From assembly GCF_905147365.1 (NCBI RefSeq), contig NC_056418.1, positions 10,167,262-10,231,261 on the forward strand: a DNA stretch of 64,000 nt. Direction: 5' to 3'. The stretch comes from Aricia agestis (lineage: Eukaryota > Arthropoda > Insecta > Lepidoptera > Lycaenidae). The position numbers and the translations under genes were made by a program. This document shows positions 41,527-54,110 of this stretch, one piece after another (within the stretch, counting starts at the first letter, position 1; every line of letters begins with the position of its first letter). The notes below the pieces were generated by a model. The model saw only the letters and a list, made by a program, of their open reading frames with translations, searched no databases and was not told where the DNA came from.

Positions 41527-42164
41527 TTATGGTAGCATTATGTCATTTTGATATTTTACGTTTCAGTACGTCCATCATTTTACATATAATTATGTATTTA
41601 GTGATATGGGAAGTGTTGCGTAGCAATCAGCACATTAAAGACGTCTAAGAAAATCATATCGATACGTTGCTTATGCGGTATCTCAGTCGTTTTCCATTCA
41701 TATTTTTGATATGGCATACTGATACGATTCTTTTGCAGTACCTATGTAGTGGCTATATTAATGCTTTGTGGTCGCGATGTTTTGACGGAACGACAGACAG
41801 TAGATATATTTATTTATCTGTGCTGTCACAGTATTGCGTTGTGTATTGTGATTTGTGGTTGTGTTATCGCGCGTTGCCGCAACTCATACAATGCTTTTAG
41901 ACGACGCAGCGCACAGATGCAATGTGGCCTCGCTCTAACTTACTCAGTTCTATGCAGTTACTATTTCAGTTATATTACGACTAACAAAGCTCTTATTCCA
42001 ACGATGTAAGAGCTATTCTCGTAGAAACTCGGATACAAAATAATGCTGGATGGACCACATTCGGAGAGCTCTAAATAAACATAGGTTTTGGATAGCGAGC
42101 GAATAACTTAGTGACGTGAGGCCAATTCAAATGTTTTAACTTTATTTATAATATAATATAATAA

Positions 42165-42447
42165 TAATATAATATCTATAATATCTATGGACGCTTCACA
42201 CCACGTCAGTCTGGCCCCGTGCTAAGTACCTAAAGGACTTGTGTTACAGGTACCAGACAACGGAAATATATTTAATACTTTTATACTATACATATATTTG
42301 AGATTTTTATTATATCATACACATATTTAATACACATCCAGACCCGGGAACATTGAAAACTTTTTGTTCCGTCGGCGGGATTCGAACCCGCGACCCCCGG
42401 CTTGAGTTACCAACGCGCTCACCACTAAGCCACAGAGGTCGTCTTGC
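42165..42447 (-). mobile_element. SINE family C, copy 2
   Basis: Full-length on the minus strand, with GGGATTCGAACCCGCGACCC (complement of the B box) and CACCACTAAGCCACAGAGG. Confidence 0.88.
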
Positions 42448-42609
42448 GATTTTATCTATCTTAATAGTTGCTGAATTTTATAATAATAATAGGTACTTAA
42501 TTAAATGTATTAATTTAAGTAATAATTGTTAATTAATCTAATTATTAATCAAAGTAATAATTTTAAAACGCAATTATTACTATATTATCACAACTTATGT
42601 AACTTATAT

Positions 42610-42755
42610 ATAAAAATGGATTTTCAAATGTGTTAGTCGCGCTAAAACTCCAAAACGGCTGAACGGATTGAGCTGATTTTAGTCTTAAAATATTCGTAGA
42701 AGTCCAGGGAAGGTTTTAAAGTGACACGAAGTTCACCGGGACAGCTAGTCATTAA
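42610..42755. mobile_element. Transposon end (CGGCTGAACGGATTGAGCTG)
   Basis: ACTCCAAAACGGCTGAACGG...GAAGTTCACCGGGACAGCTAG; a second copy is at 43800-43950. It resembles Helitron-like tails. Confidence 0.5.
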
Positions 42756-43467
42756 TATGATTAGCCATACTTACTCGTATAGTGTAAATCCAGCGGATTC
42801 AGAGATTAGCCTGTACAAACAGACAAACAGACAGAGAAACAAAAATTTCAAACACATTTAAAATGTGTTCTACTACTCTTCTAACATGCCCCTGACTCGT
42901 TTTTTCAAGATTATTTTCAATGTACAAAAATTTTACCTCTACGATTTTATTAAAAGTAGTAAGTATAGATGATACTTGTGTTTCTGTCTTTTACCTTTTA
43001 ACGCTTTAACCGTTAACCCATTTAGATGAAATTTGACATCCTTTATCTTTTAACAGGAAAGGTTATTTGAGTACTGTGAAAGGATACAGGGTAGTTTTTT
43101 ATCGTACAAATATACGGTTTACGACAAAATTTAGCTTTATTACTATTATAATATTGTGATAGGATTTTAACTCAATCGCGAGTGATCTCATTTTGATGTA
43201 ACTTTACATAATAGTGCTGATGATTGAAAGTCATATAACGTAATATTTGTATGTAAAGTTATGCAGCAACAGGTGGAATGTGTCGGCATGCAGCTACAAT
43301 ATATAACTAATTAACTATATTATCATATTGCGAGTATATCAATACATAATATTCACCTTCACAAGTAAAATATTTACAAAGTGAATAACTATGTACCTTG
43401 TAAGTCGTCACCTTGTCTTTATGTGGTTTATTACAAATGGCACATTACAGGCAAATACTTAAATAAT

Positions 43468-43758
43468 AATATAATAATAATATCTATGGACGCTTAACAC
43501 CACGTCAGTCTGGCCCCGTGCTATTTGCCAAGTACCTGAAGAACTTGTGTTACAGGTACCAGACAACGGAAATATATTAAATACTTTCATACTATACATA
43601 TTATATTTAAGTTTTTTTTTATATGATACACATATTTTATAAGCATCCATGACCCATGAACATTGAAAACTTTTTGTTCCGTCAGTGGGATTCGAACCCA
43701 CGACCCCCGGCTTGAGCGCTGACTAAGCCCTCAACTACTGAGCCACAGAGGTCGTCGA
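43468..43758 (-). mobile_element. SINE family C, copy 3
   Basis: Same structure as 42165-42447 with more substitutions; the ORF inside is not a gene. Confidence 0.87.
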
Positions 43759-44248
43759 AATATCTTCATGAGGGGTTAACATTTAGGTAGTATATCATCT
43801 ATATAAATAAAAAATTATATTAGGCTCGCTAAAACTCGAGATAGGCTAAAGCAATTTGGCTTATTTTATTCTTGAAATATTCGTAGAAGTCCAGTCAAGG
43901 TTGATTTTTACGAGAGAAATGATACGAAGCTCACCGGGTCATCTAGTTAATGATGGTATTTTTTTGTAAAAAAGCATTGAAATTGTATTTCAAATAACAA
44001 CGTTGATATCGTTCTCGAATTTCAAGGTAGATCCCACGGGAACGGAATTTTCTCGACAAAAAGTCACCTGTTTTATTTTAAGCGAAAGCATTAAATTAAT
44101 ATATTGTTACTCGCCACTTTCTGTGTTCAAAAAGGCAGCCCACGGAGCTGTACATTTGCTTGTAACAAAAGTAGCTTGTATTTTAACTACATTATGTGCC
44201 ACATTTCTCCAAAACCAGTTTTGGAGCCTCCTAAATTCAAACGAACAA

Positions 44249-44302
44249 AGAAAAAATCTTCTGCCTTTAATTGTAAAGACAGAAGATTTTTTCTTTGTTT
44301 TT
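44249..44302. repeat. Hairpin with 20-bp arms
   Basis: ACAAAGAAAAAATCTTCTG and CAGAAGATTTTTTCTTTGT flank CCTTTAATTGTAAAGA. Confidence 0.9.
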
Positions 44303-44789
44303 CACTTCAATTATTAATTTGTTTAAAACTAAGCGTTTATGTGCTCCTTAAATAATTGAGAGGTTTGTGCGTTTATAAGTAACAAAGATACATCCTGAAG
44401 TTGTGTTCAGAATGTGTCTTTGTTATTCTCATAAGCTTTTGTATTTATAATTACTGGAGATTCGCCCAAGGGAACTTGGCAGTTGGCAGTCCTCTTTTCG
44501 CATGATATTTATAACTGTATACCGTACTCAAAATTTGTACTTGGGTGATGATGATAAGCTGATTTTCTAAGCGAATTGTATTTTTCGGATTCAGATTAAA
44601 CGACAGTCGATATTAATAAACTAAAAATAGTAAAATAATAGTTAAGATTCCGAAGATGTTGTGTCATTGATGTATCATAATATATATTATGGATGTCTCT
44701 TTTTTAAAAAGGCCAATTCTTAGTACTTTTGAATTCAACACACATTACACAGTTCAGAATTTGTCTTTTCATTAATTTTTTTCATTTTT

Positions 44790-45160
44790 ATTTTTTTTTA
44801 TGAAATAAGGGGGCAAGCGAGCAAACGGGTCACCTGATGGAAAGCAACTTCCGTCGCCCATGAACACTCGCAGCATCAGAAGAGCTGAAGGTGCGTTGCC
44901 GGCCTTCTAAGGGGTAATAGGGGAGGGTAGGGAAGGGAATAGGGGAGGGTACGGAAGGGAATAGGGGAGGGTACGGAAGGAAATAGGGGAGGGTAGGAAA
45001 AGGAAAAGGGTAGGGGATTGGGCCTCCGGTAAACTCACTTACTCGGCGAAACACAGCGGAAGCGCTGTTTCACGCTGGTTTTCTGTGAGGACGTGGTATT
45101 TCTCCGGTCGAGCCGGCCCATTCGTGCCGAAGCATGGCTCTCCCACGTCAAAATAATACT
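44790..45160 (-). mobile_element. SINE with RTE-derived tail, copy 3
   Basis: As copy 2, with an expanded AGGGGAGGGTA.GGAAGGGAAT tandem part at 44915-45005. The 3' half still reads GRQRTFSSSDAASVHGRRKL in the RTE frame. Confidence 0.87.
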
Positions 45161-45164
45161 GCCA

Positions 45165-45900
45165 CAAATTTTAACTTGACTCACGTCACATATGAGCTGG
45201 CTCTGAGACCCGTATTAATAAGCCGCTGCAGCTACCGCTTATGGCCAAGATCATTCTAGAGACACTGATTAAATTATTTTAAAAAATATCCAAAGCTGAA
45301 CATATAACCTCCTCATTTTTGGAACCGCTAAGAGAGCGGTTCATACGGGCCTAAATCTTCATCCACAGACGTCCTTGTTATGTTACGTCGGTGTCAGTAA
45401 TTACTATCTGACAGTTCATCACGTGATTACCGCATCGGTATGTCAGTCACGGAGCTGGATGATGGCGAGCGGCTCGTTACTTTAATGATGATGAACCCGG
45501 TCGTCACCACATAAACAGCTCTGCGATCACATTTAGGGTCAATTTATACTAGCGCAGAGTAGAAGTGCATCGAAGCGCATTAAAACTGCATATAACAAAT
45601 TCAACCTTAAGTCCAAAGCGTTAACGCACTTTATTACTTTTGAGAATTTAGAAAGGCGCACATTCGCGCGAATTCGCGTGAATGGCCTCTCAACGCTGAT
45701 TGGCCTCGCAGAAGTAATGTATGCGTAACGCTTACGAGTTAAGTTTGAATTTTTTCTGTGTTCAGTTTTTGGGAATTCGCTTCGCTTCGACTCTGCGCTA
45801 TTATAAATTAACCTGACTAAAACAAGTCTAAGGAGTATGGGTTACAAAAGATTTGCGTTGTCGTCGCTTGTCTTAAAATAGATTATAGTGCTTTAAAATA
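45165..45900. other. No gene seen
   Basis: Mixed sequence. GCGCGAATTCGCGTGAATGG and TAGCGCAGAGTAGAAGTGC / CTTCGACTCTGCGCTA (45550 and 45785) suggest a degraded TIR element. Confidence 0.4.
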
Positions 45901-45954
45901 ATTATAATTAATTATCATTTATACAGGGTGTAACAAAATTAATGTAAATTTAAA

Positions 45955-46125
45955 AAAAAAAAGTGATAATACTTTAGGGTGTGTAAGAGTCTCCTATATA
46001 GAGTTGAGTCGTGAGCGCTTGACCAAACAAATTACGAAACAAAATTTTGCTCTTGCAGCGCTGCTACTTTCTCAGTAAACTCAATATAAGGGACACATCC
46101 TAAAACATTATATCTTTGTTTTGTA
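45955..46125. mobile_element. MITE (GTGATAATACTTTAGGGTGTG family), third copy
   Basis: AAGTGATAATACTTTAGGGT left end and a diverged ACACATCCTAAAACATTATA right end. Confidence 0.65.
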
Positions 46126-46139
46126 ACGCCCTGGGGGTG

Positions 46140-46308
46140 AGCCAAAATGTTTTCGTTTTCGCTTCGTTATAGAATCGCCGATGATAATGTATGGAATTGA
46201 CATAAGCGTTCGTTAATATGACGTTGACGTTCGACTCGTCTTATGTCAATTCCATACATTTTGATCGGCGATTCTATAACGAAGCGAAAACGAAAAATTT
46301 TTGGCTAA
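46140..46308. mobile_element. Foldback MITE
   Basis: TTTTCGTTTTCGCTTCGTTA and TAACGAAGCGAAAACGAAAA are inverted, and AATGTATGGAATTGACATAA pairs with its complement further in. Arms about 60 bp. Confidence 0.9.
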
Positions 46309-46642
46309 ATGGCCTGATTCTACACGCTGTATAGCTTCTAAGTACCTACATTTATAATATTAAATTGATAATATAATTAGATTTTACTGATTTCTTTATA
46401 TTTAATTAAGTCATAGCTTCCACTCCACGGGCAATTAACATAAGACACTACAATACCAAGCACGTTATGCAAAGTAAATTGCAACATCATGATATTGTTG
46501 CTTGGCCATAACTGATAAAAATAAAACTTAATGATCTTTTAAAAAAGACAAAAGCGATTGACAAATGACTTATAAATCAATTAAATTGTACTTTCAAAGT
46601 TAGAAACTTTAAATTTCGCACACATATTCAGTTTGTATCTAT

Positions 46643-47311
46643 CGCAGCCGACTGGTTTAAATATCCTACAACGTTCAACACTACAGCTAGACGACGCTTA
46701 GCCAACTGGTTTGTTTTTGTTTTGGCGGGGGGGCTGCGCCCCCGTGCCATCCTTTTATTTGACGGCGGTCGCCGGCTGCTGCCGCAGCACGCTCGCTGCG
46801 CTCACTCGGCTCCCTCTGTGTTGTGGTCTAAGTTCTAACCTAACCTAACCAACTTTTGGACTTTCTGGATTGTGTTTGTTTTTGTTTTGACGGGGGGCTG
46901 TGCCCCCCGAACCCCCCTTTGGGGGGGGGGGGGGGGGTGCGTCCATCCATTTCATATTCCCGTAATTTCTCCTCGAATATTTGTTGAAATTTTAATTCAC
47001 TCGTATGTGCCTCCACAATTTTCGTCTCTTTAATAACACCTGTAACTTTTATTAACTACTTTCTTTCCGAAAAACAAACACCTACAAACACCTGCTAGTT
47101 GATGCCATATTGTAAATAAAACGCACCTAGCGCCGCAGCGGTGCGCGCTGAACTACTTCAATTAGACGGCGGCTTTTGAATCAGCCGTAGTGTTGAACGT
47201 TTTGAGCGACTAAAATATTCAATATAAAAGCTAGACGTGTGATTGAATGGCTTTGTTCAGTCAAAGGGCTAGCTGTTTGATTGAACGGCTATTTAAACCA
47301 GTCGGCTGTGA
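46643..47311. mobile_element. TIR element with G-rich interior
   Basis: CAGCCGACTGGTTTAAATA at the left and TATTTAAACCAGTCGGCTG at the right are exact inverted ends; GTTCAACACTAC/GTAGTGTTGAAC pair inside. The interior has GGGGGGCTGTGCCCCCC blocks and a G-run of about 19 near 46920-46938. Confidence 0.85.
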
Positions 47312-47514
47312 CATATCCACCAATAAAGAAAAATTTCAGCCCAAAGAGAAGATAACTTAAAACTGCTATTAGATGTTGAATCCGTTTTACAATTTTGTAC
47401 GGCGCTGATCCAGCATCGGAACCAGGTGTACTAGCTTCCGCTGCAGCTGTATTTAATAAATTAAACAGCAAGTGCTGTTGGTTTAAGTACACTAGGTAGT
47501 AAGCCAAATACCTA

Positions 47515-47712
47515 GTGTATTAGTGGAATGAATTGATGTACCGTCGAGAAAATTGATTCATAGGCAGATTGTGGACCTGCGTAATTTGGCTGCGTTACGC
47601 CAAACCCAGCCGACAGATCACAAATAACATTGAATTGACAATATGATCCGACCAAATTACGTTGGTCTGTCAACTGCCTAGGAATCAATTTCCTCGATGG
47701 TACATTATCGAA
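47515..47712. mobile_element. MITE (TTGATTCATAGGCAGA family), copy 1
   Basis: TACCGTCGAGAAAATTGATTC...and GAATCAATTTCCTCGATGGTA are inverted ends. Relatives are at 59490-59660 and 63238-63394. Confidence 0.85.
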
Positions 47713-47999
47713 CGTTAAAAATGTTATCCGATAGCTAAATTTTTATTTTTTATGGTTTAATCGATTGAGTGTACTGTTGGTTCTTCTTGAAAATTCATGT
47801 TTATATTTATAAAAAGTATTATGCACTGTTCCACTTTAAACACGATTTAACAATAATTGTAAGTGTTTATAACAAATATTACATGACTGGTTTCGAATAA
47901 ACTCATCGCGTTTCTATGGTTTGCTATTTTCATGGACTTTATTCAACTGAATTCAATTCAAAATTTAGATAAAACATCCACAGTATAATAATATATAAT

Positions 48000-48362
48000 A
48001 ATAATAATAGCTCCCACACCGATTTTGGTGACGGTGGCCGGTTTCATTGAAACCAGGCCAGCTACGCAGGAGTAATTTTATAGTGTCCAAGTGTGTGCGC
48101 AGTATACAAGAGCACTCTCTATTCCTTTACTCTCATAACCTAGTGGGACGGAAGACCGACACGACTGGCGAGAGATCAGGCGCAGGACCGACTTTTTACA
48201 TGATGCCCATCCGACGCATGGATCATCTTACTTGTCAGACAATCAGGTGATCAGCCTGCATTGTCCTAACCAAACTTGGAAATAACATGTTTCCAACGCG
48301 GGAATCGAACCCACGACCTCCGAGTCAAGAGCCGCACTCTGTACCTACCACTAGACCTATAG
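48000..48362 (-). mobile_element. SINE family A, copy 3
   Basis: Full length on the minus strand, from CTCCCACACCGATTTTGGTG to the tRNA-like head. Confidence 0.88.
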
Positions 48363-48549
48363 TAGTATTATCGAATCATGCAAGTTATTTTTTGAAAATA
48401 AAAAGTTATTGGTATTATAACAACAAATTATTGGTATGACATACATGGCAACTTTATGCCAATAAGCGCAAGCGGCAATGACATGGCCGAATTTATTTAT
48501 GAATTGAATAAAAAAAAACTTCACAAATCTATATAATGTACTACTAAGA

Positions 48550-48685
48550 TATACTCCACTCGGGCTAACTTGTCGCTAGCGGTCATTGACTCCCTGTCAG
48601 AAACTTGTCATTTTCCATATAAACCGCGATTGACAATGAAGTGTCAGATATTGTCAATCGTGGTTTTATATGGAAATAATGGAGT
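48550..48685. mobile_element. Foldback MITE relative of 20840-21012
   Basis: GCTAGCGGTCATTGACTCCC...CTTGTCATTTTCCATATAA with an incomplete right arm. Confidence 0.7.
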
Positions 48686-49159
48686 ATAGAATAATTTTAT
48701 TGCGAGAAAACAACTATTAAAATGACACGTAGTATATTGAAACATTACACTTTAATCCTGTTTTCGCTTTTCCGCGACTTTTCATTATAATTGTGTCCTA
48801 ACCGTTTATTAAGAGATGAAATTCACCCTTTTTATTTTCACCCCATACACAAATCATGTCCGGCTAACGTTTTTCGTAACGTGTGTTTAAGGGTCTCAAT
48901 TACAACATGTAGATTGGGATTTTATTTGGTTTATTTAACGAATATTTTGGCTGGCTGTTGACAGCCTGAAATTGAAAAGAAATCAATAAACATACTTTAC
49001 ATACTCCAATTCACTTCACTGTGATGCAGACGTATCTAAATATTTATTTTAATATTCTGGTCAGCTATAACGTGGCTATAACGCTACTAATAATTATTGT
49101 TATAAACCTTTCGTTCGTTATGTAAGTGAATGCTTATTATATTTCTCGTATACCTACTC

Positions 49160-49340
49160 GTACAGCTGTATTTCCGGACCAATACGACCTGCAAACCTTC
49201 AACAAGAGAGCGTATTCCCTCTTAAAAGGCCGGCAACCCACTTACAGCTCCTCTGACGTTGTGACTGTCCATAGGCGACGGTAGTTGCTTTAAATCAGGC
49301 GATCATTTGCTCGTTTGCCCCCTTATTTTATAAAAAATAA
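49160..49340 (+). pseudogene. RTE LINE 3' end fragment
   Basis: Reads PDQYDLQTFNKRAYSLLKGR in the RTE frame, then the shared tail and CCCCCTTATTTTATAAAAAA. Confidence 0.8.
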
Positions 49341-49554
49341 ATTGTTTCGCTGGTACTACAAATTTTGTTATGCCGGTTCATCTCGGCGAGGGTACAATTT
49401 TTGATGACTTTCCGAGAAAAACGTATTGAGTTCGATTTGGGAGTAAAACATAATAATATATTTACTTTATTTCATTTATTTGATCGAATTTGTTTTCTGT
49501 TTACATTTAAATTGCTTTTAATCAATATGGAGTAATGATGATGATGATAGTCTT

Positions 49555-50449
49555 ATGGCTCATTTTCATTGGTCGATAGGGCCCGCATGCGGGTTGCGGG
49601 AGATTTCTGAAACGCATGCCACAGGTCCCGCATTCGGGGAACCGTTTTCATTAGTCGATAGGGCCCGCATGCGGGGTGCGGGAGATTTCTGGAACACGTG
49701 CCACAGGGCCCACATTCGGGGAACCGTTTTCATTAGTCGATAGGGCCCGCAGGGCTGGGGAGAACCTCTGTGTTCGTCGCCAGTTACAGACGTTCTTGCC
49801 ATGGAACAACAACCTGATTTCAAGGTACAAGACATAAAATAATTTGTTACAGTATGTGTCTAAGCACACAAGGCTGAATTACGCCGACGTAAATTCCGCC
49901 GCGTTTACGCCGCGTATCAAACCCATACAAATTACGGACGTAACGCGACAGACGACACACTATGCCGAAATTCCGTCGCCAGCCGAATTTCCGTCGAGCC
50001 GAGTCGAGCGTAAAGTTCGGCAGCGATTCGGCGGTAATGTTTTGTATAGCAACACACTTAGATACGCGACGGAATTATCAAAACCGAATATAGCAAATCA
50101 AACCTTAACTCCAAATCGTTAACGCAGAATTTTAAATACTCACTTACGCGCGCGTTCCGCAACGAAAATTATGCCGCGAAATTTCGGCTCTTCGCGTTGT
50201 ATGGCCAGTAGTATGGCGGCCATTGGGAACTGTCGGAAACATGGCAACTCGCGTCCCGCAAGCTGTATATCGACCGATGAATTTCATTGGTCGATATCAC
50301 GGTCGGTATAAAGCATGCGGGCAATCCCCGCAGGCGGTGTAACGAACACGTATCGACTTGTAACTTTCATTGGTCGTTTATCTCGGCTGCGGGGACTGCC
50401 CGCATACTGTATAACGAACGAGTTAACGACCAATGAAAATGAGCCATTA
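49555..50449. mobile_element. TIR element with TTA duplication and internal tandem repeats
   Basis: TGGCTCATTTTCATTGGTCG at the left and CGACC.AATGAAAATGAGCCA at the right, flanked by TTA on both sides. Inside, a unit of about 92 bp (GTCGATAGGGCCCGCATGCG...GGGGAACCGTTTTCATTA) is repeated just over twice. Confidence 0.85.
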
Positions 50450-50459
50450 AACACATAGG

Positions 50460-51145
50460 ACCCGTACTAATGTGATAAAGGAAAACGAAGGACAATTTCA
50501 TTTGCCGGACACCACTGTATTACTAATAGCCAATAGCTAATAGGTAATAGCTTCCTGGGCGAAGGATGAGAAATAGAAAACTTTTAAAAGGTTTTTTTTT
50601 TATAAAAAAATACGAAAGAAGTTTTAGTTAGTTCGAAAACTATTTTAGATAGTTTAATCAGTAAAAATACCAAAGTGCTACGTCTAGAAACTTCTAAAAA
50701 ATCTTAATAGCTGGTTGAGCATAATGCATATTATTTGCAACTATTATTATTATTTATATTTGGGGCTCATAATAATTATGTCACTCGAATAAAAAAAGTT
50801 AAAACCGCACCATAAGAAAATGTAACTGACTTTTAAGGAAGGAAGAAGTAAAATAAGCTTTATTAAATTAAAGATAATAGAATACATTTACAGTATTTTC
50901 AAAAACCTTGTGAAAAATGCGTTGTATTTTTTATTAAGTACTGTATATACTTCCTCTTAATTTATTTAATACGAACCGAAAGTTAATTCATCGTTTTTGT
51001 TGATAATAAAAACAAAACGTACAGAATAATAATTATTTAGAATATTGTGTTTGAATATAATATTTATGTCCAAAAATTTACTTTTGTTAAACGTCCAGAA
51101 AGCAAATGTTTTAAAATTGACTGTAGTTTAACACTGAAATTTCAT
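50460..51145. other. AT-rich, nothing recognised
   Basis: No supported exon or bounded repeat. Confidence 0.45.
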
Positions 51146-51149
51146 ATAA

Positions 51150-51508
51150 TAATAATAGCTCCCACACCGGTTTCAGTGACGGTGGCCGGTTTCATTGAAA
51201 CCAGGCCAGCTACGCAGGAGTAATTTTATAGTGCCCAAGTGTGTGCGCAGTACACAAGAACACTCTCTATTCCTTTACTCTCATAACCCAGTGGGACGGC
51301 AGGCCGACACGACCGGCGAGAGATCAGGCACAGGACCGACTTTTTACATGCCCATCCGACCCCTGAATCATCTTACTTGTCAGACAATCAGGTGATCAGC
51401 CTGCATTGTCCTAACCAAACTTGGAAATAACATGTTTCCAATATGGGAATCGAACCCACGACCTCCGAGTCAAGTGACGCGCTCTGTACCACTAGACCAC
51501 GCAGGCGT
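51150..51508 (-). mobile_element. SINE family A, copy 4
   Basis: Full length on the minus strand, with GGGAATCGAACCCACGACCT and ACCACTAGACCACGCAGGCG. Confidence 0.88.
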
Positions 51509-51574
51509 TATTTAATTTCATATATGAATTGCATTACTGTGATAATATATTATCATAGTAATGCGATCAAATCC

Positions 51575-51645
51575 ATGAGATATCAGGGAATCGAACCTGT
51601 CTCGATATGGTCTACCCACTAAGCCATTGGGGCTGCATGTAACAA
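51575..51645 (-). mobile_element. tRNA-like SINE head, another family
   Basis: GGGAATCGAACCTGTCTCG and CCCACTAAGCCATTGGGGC are the complements of B and A boxes. The rest is not recognised. Confidence 0.5.
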
Positions 51646-52564
51646 TAATGCGATCAAATCCACGAGGTGTCGGAATTACGCGGTGTTTGAGCCAATTTCA
51701 TTATCTAGAGTGCTCTTCAGATTTAATAACCGCACTCCCTGATATACCGTACTTCCAGATATGCCTTATGGCTATGATAATAAGGTTTAAACTGTACGTT
51801 GCGCATTACATCGTGACGTGTCGGGGCTTTTACAAATGTTTATTGGCCGAATAGCCACTCGAGCTGCAATGACATTGGCGTCAATGGATAGTGGCTAGTA
51901 GTTGATAGTAATGGGTTCATATCGTACGTAAGTTTTTCCATTGCAAATTAAGGTGACGGTGAGACCGTAAAGGTGTATTTCCGATTTTCGCGACATGCGA
52001 TCGCGACCTATAAAAATTAAAATGGCGCTTTATGAACTAGGCTACAGGGCCTACACCTACAGGTTTCATTTTCTACCTCAGACATTAGTCTAGCGACCGA
52101 TGTAGAGGTTGCTGAGTAGACCAAAATGAAATCTATAACCTATAAAGTGGAATTTTATTTTAAGTTGAAATTTCAACCGCGACCGACAAAAATTAAAATA
52201 AAAGGTGTTCCTAGTAGTTCGATACAGCACTTTATATCCATAGTATTAAAGTCTTGCAGTTCCGCTGCCGAGTAGTGCGGTCTAGCCAATGTACACAAAG
52301 AAATTTTGGCTGTTATTTGTGGCGTTCCTCCGCTGCAGATACGACACCCCTTTACGAAAATTTTCCTAAAAGCAACAAGGAAATTCAGCAGCTGAAATTC
52401 TGTACATACACTTACGGCATTAAGTCGTCACTTGTTTTTCTCAGTCCGTTAGTTATGCGTCCACAAACTTGTTGGATAAATCTTTAGACCAAAGTAAATT
52501 CGAGATGCAATATTATATAATTAGTAAATTACTCATTATGACAGTTTTTATTGCATAATATATG

Positions 52565-52781
52565 CAGGTGGACCTAAAATAGTCACATTTTGCAATTCCT
52601 CTCAAATTAATTCAGAAAATGAATTGTCAAAACTGTCAAAATGACGAATGTCAAATTAGTACGAATTACTAGACATGAATTGTAAGCAAAGTGACCATTT
52701 TGCTATTTTAAAAATATGAATCATATAATTTTCATTTTCATAATAATATGATTCTCCAAAGCGACCATTTCAGCCCCGCAG
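52565..52781. mobile_element. MITE (GCGGGGCTAAAATGG family), diverged copy
   Basis: CAGGTGGACCTAAAATAGTC left and GCGACCATTTCAGCCCCGCAG right. Confidence 0.75.
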
Positions 52782-53254
52782 GTCTTAGAATTAAGGAAAC
52801 TACAAAAAAACTACAAACTTCTTACTAAAAAGCACTTTTAGGAAGGCTTCCAGATTTTAAAAATCTTCTTGTGACGTAGTTTCCGGAATTAGAAGGTTTT
52901 AAATGAATTACGATTAGAAGTTCAAACGGTGATGGTATTTACGAACTTTGATTGATGAGTTGTTACGAAATTCTCCAGAGTTATGTTCATCACGTAGGTA
53001 CTTACCTAATTCTGCTGAAGTTTCTTAAGTGCATTACCGTACTCGTACTTATTTCAAACTTTGGGAGCATAAAATTGTTAAATATTTAAAGATTTTATTA
53101 TAAAAAATATTCATCAGGTAGTAAAAGCTTAAGATTTTATCTATTTAAACAAGACAATTAATAATATAATTAAAGTGTTTTAAAATATTTCTACGTGTTT
53201 TCGAAAAAGTATTTTACCTTGACGTCAAGCAAATTTTTAAACGTACTTTTTTTT

Positions 53255-54110
53255 TATTAAATAAGGGGGAAAACGAGCAAACGGGTCAACTGATGGTAAG
53301 CAACTGCCGTCGCACATGGACACTCGCAACGTCATAAGAGCTGCAGGTGCGTTGCCGGCCTTTTAAGAGGGAATACGCTCTTTTCTTGAAGGTTTTCAGG
53401 TCGTATCAGTCCGGAAATACTGCTGGTGACAGTTCATTCCAGAGTTTTACAGTGCGCGGCAGAAAGTTACGCGAAAAACGCACTGTGGAAGACTGCCACT
53501 CATCAAGGTGATGAGGATGGTATGTTTTTCGCGTGGGACGATGGCGAAAAGTTGCAGGTGGTATGATTCCGAACAATTCCTCAGAGCACTCCCTGTGATA
53601 CAACCGATAGAGGATGCAGAGTGAAGCTACATCTCGGCGTAATTCCAAGGGGTCCAAGCTGTTTGTAACACTATGGCAGTCAACAATTCGAGCGGCCCTT
53701 CGTTGGATACGATCCAGAGGGAGCAGTTGGTATTTTGGCGCTCCTGCCCAGAGGTGAGAACAATATTCCATATGAGGCCGAACCTGCGCCTTGTAGTGTT
53801 GTAGGCGTTGGTCCGGACTGAAGTACTGTCTCGCTCTGTTAAGAACACCAAGCTTCTTCGAGGCTAATTTGGCCTTACCCTCTAGATGATATCGGAACTG
53901 GACTTCGCTCGATATGTTGTCGCCAAGTATCTCAATACCAGGGGAGATGGTTAAAGATGTGCCCTCGAAACGAGGATATACGAGCATTGGTGACTCTTTA
54001 GTGGTGAACGCGTAGACTTGTGTCGGGCGGGCGGGGCTGAATTGGACCAAGTTACGCCTACCCCATTCAGAGACCTTCTCCAATGAATTCTCCACCTTAG
54101 ACACAAGTAT
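53255..54110 (-). pseudogene. RTE-type LINE, 5'-truncated 3' end with broken reverse transcriptase
   Basis: A 232-aa open stretch (53406-54104) covers the C-terminal third of the protein: LGVLNRARQYFSPDQRLQHY, YCSHLWAGAPKYQLLPLDRI, and FLPRTVKLWNELSPAVFPD. A stop follows PD, but beyond it the same frame reads YDLKTFKKRAYSLLKGR, as in the copy at 49.2 kb, so the stop is premature. The catalytic YADD part is lost. The tail after 53400 is the one shared with the SINEs at 6.2, 39.4, 44.8 and 59.0 kb. Confidence 0.87.

Noticed and set aside
44830..45054. Pro/Phe-rich 74-aa ORF
   Set aside because: It is the variable CCCTTCCC part and tail of a SINE.
48047..48250. Recurring ORF starting MKPGQLRRSNFIV
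   Set aside because: Found in every family A SINE; it follows the SINE sequence and shows no coding constraint (also at 9709, 51195 and 61280).
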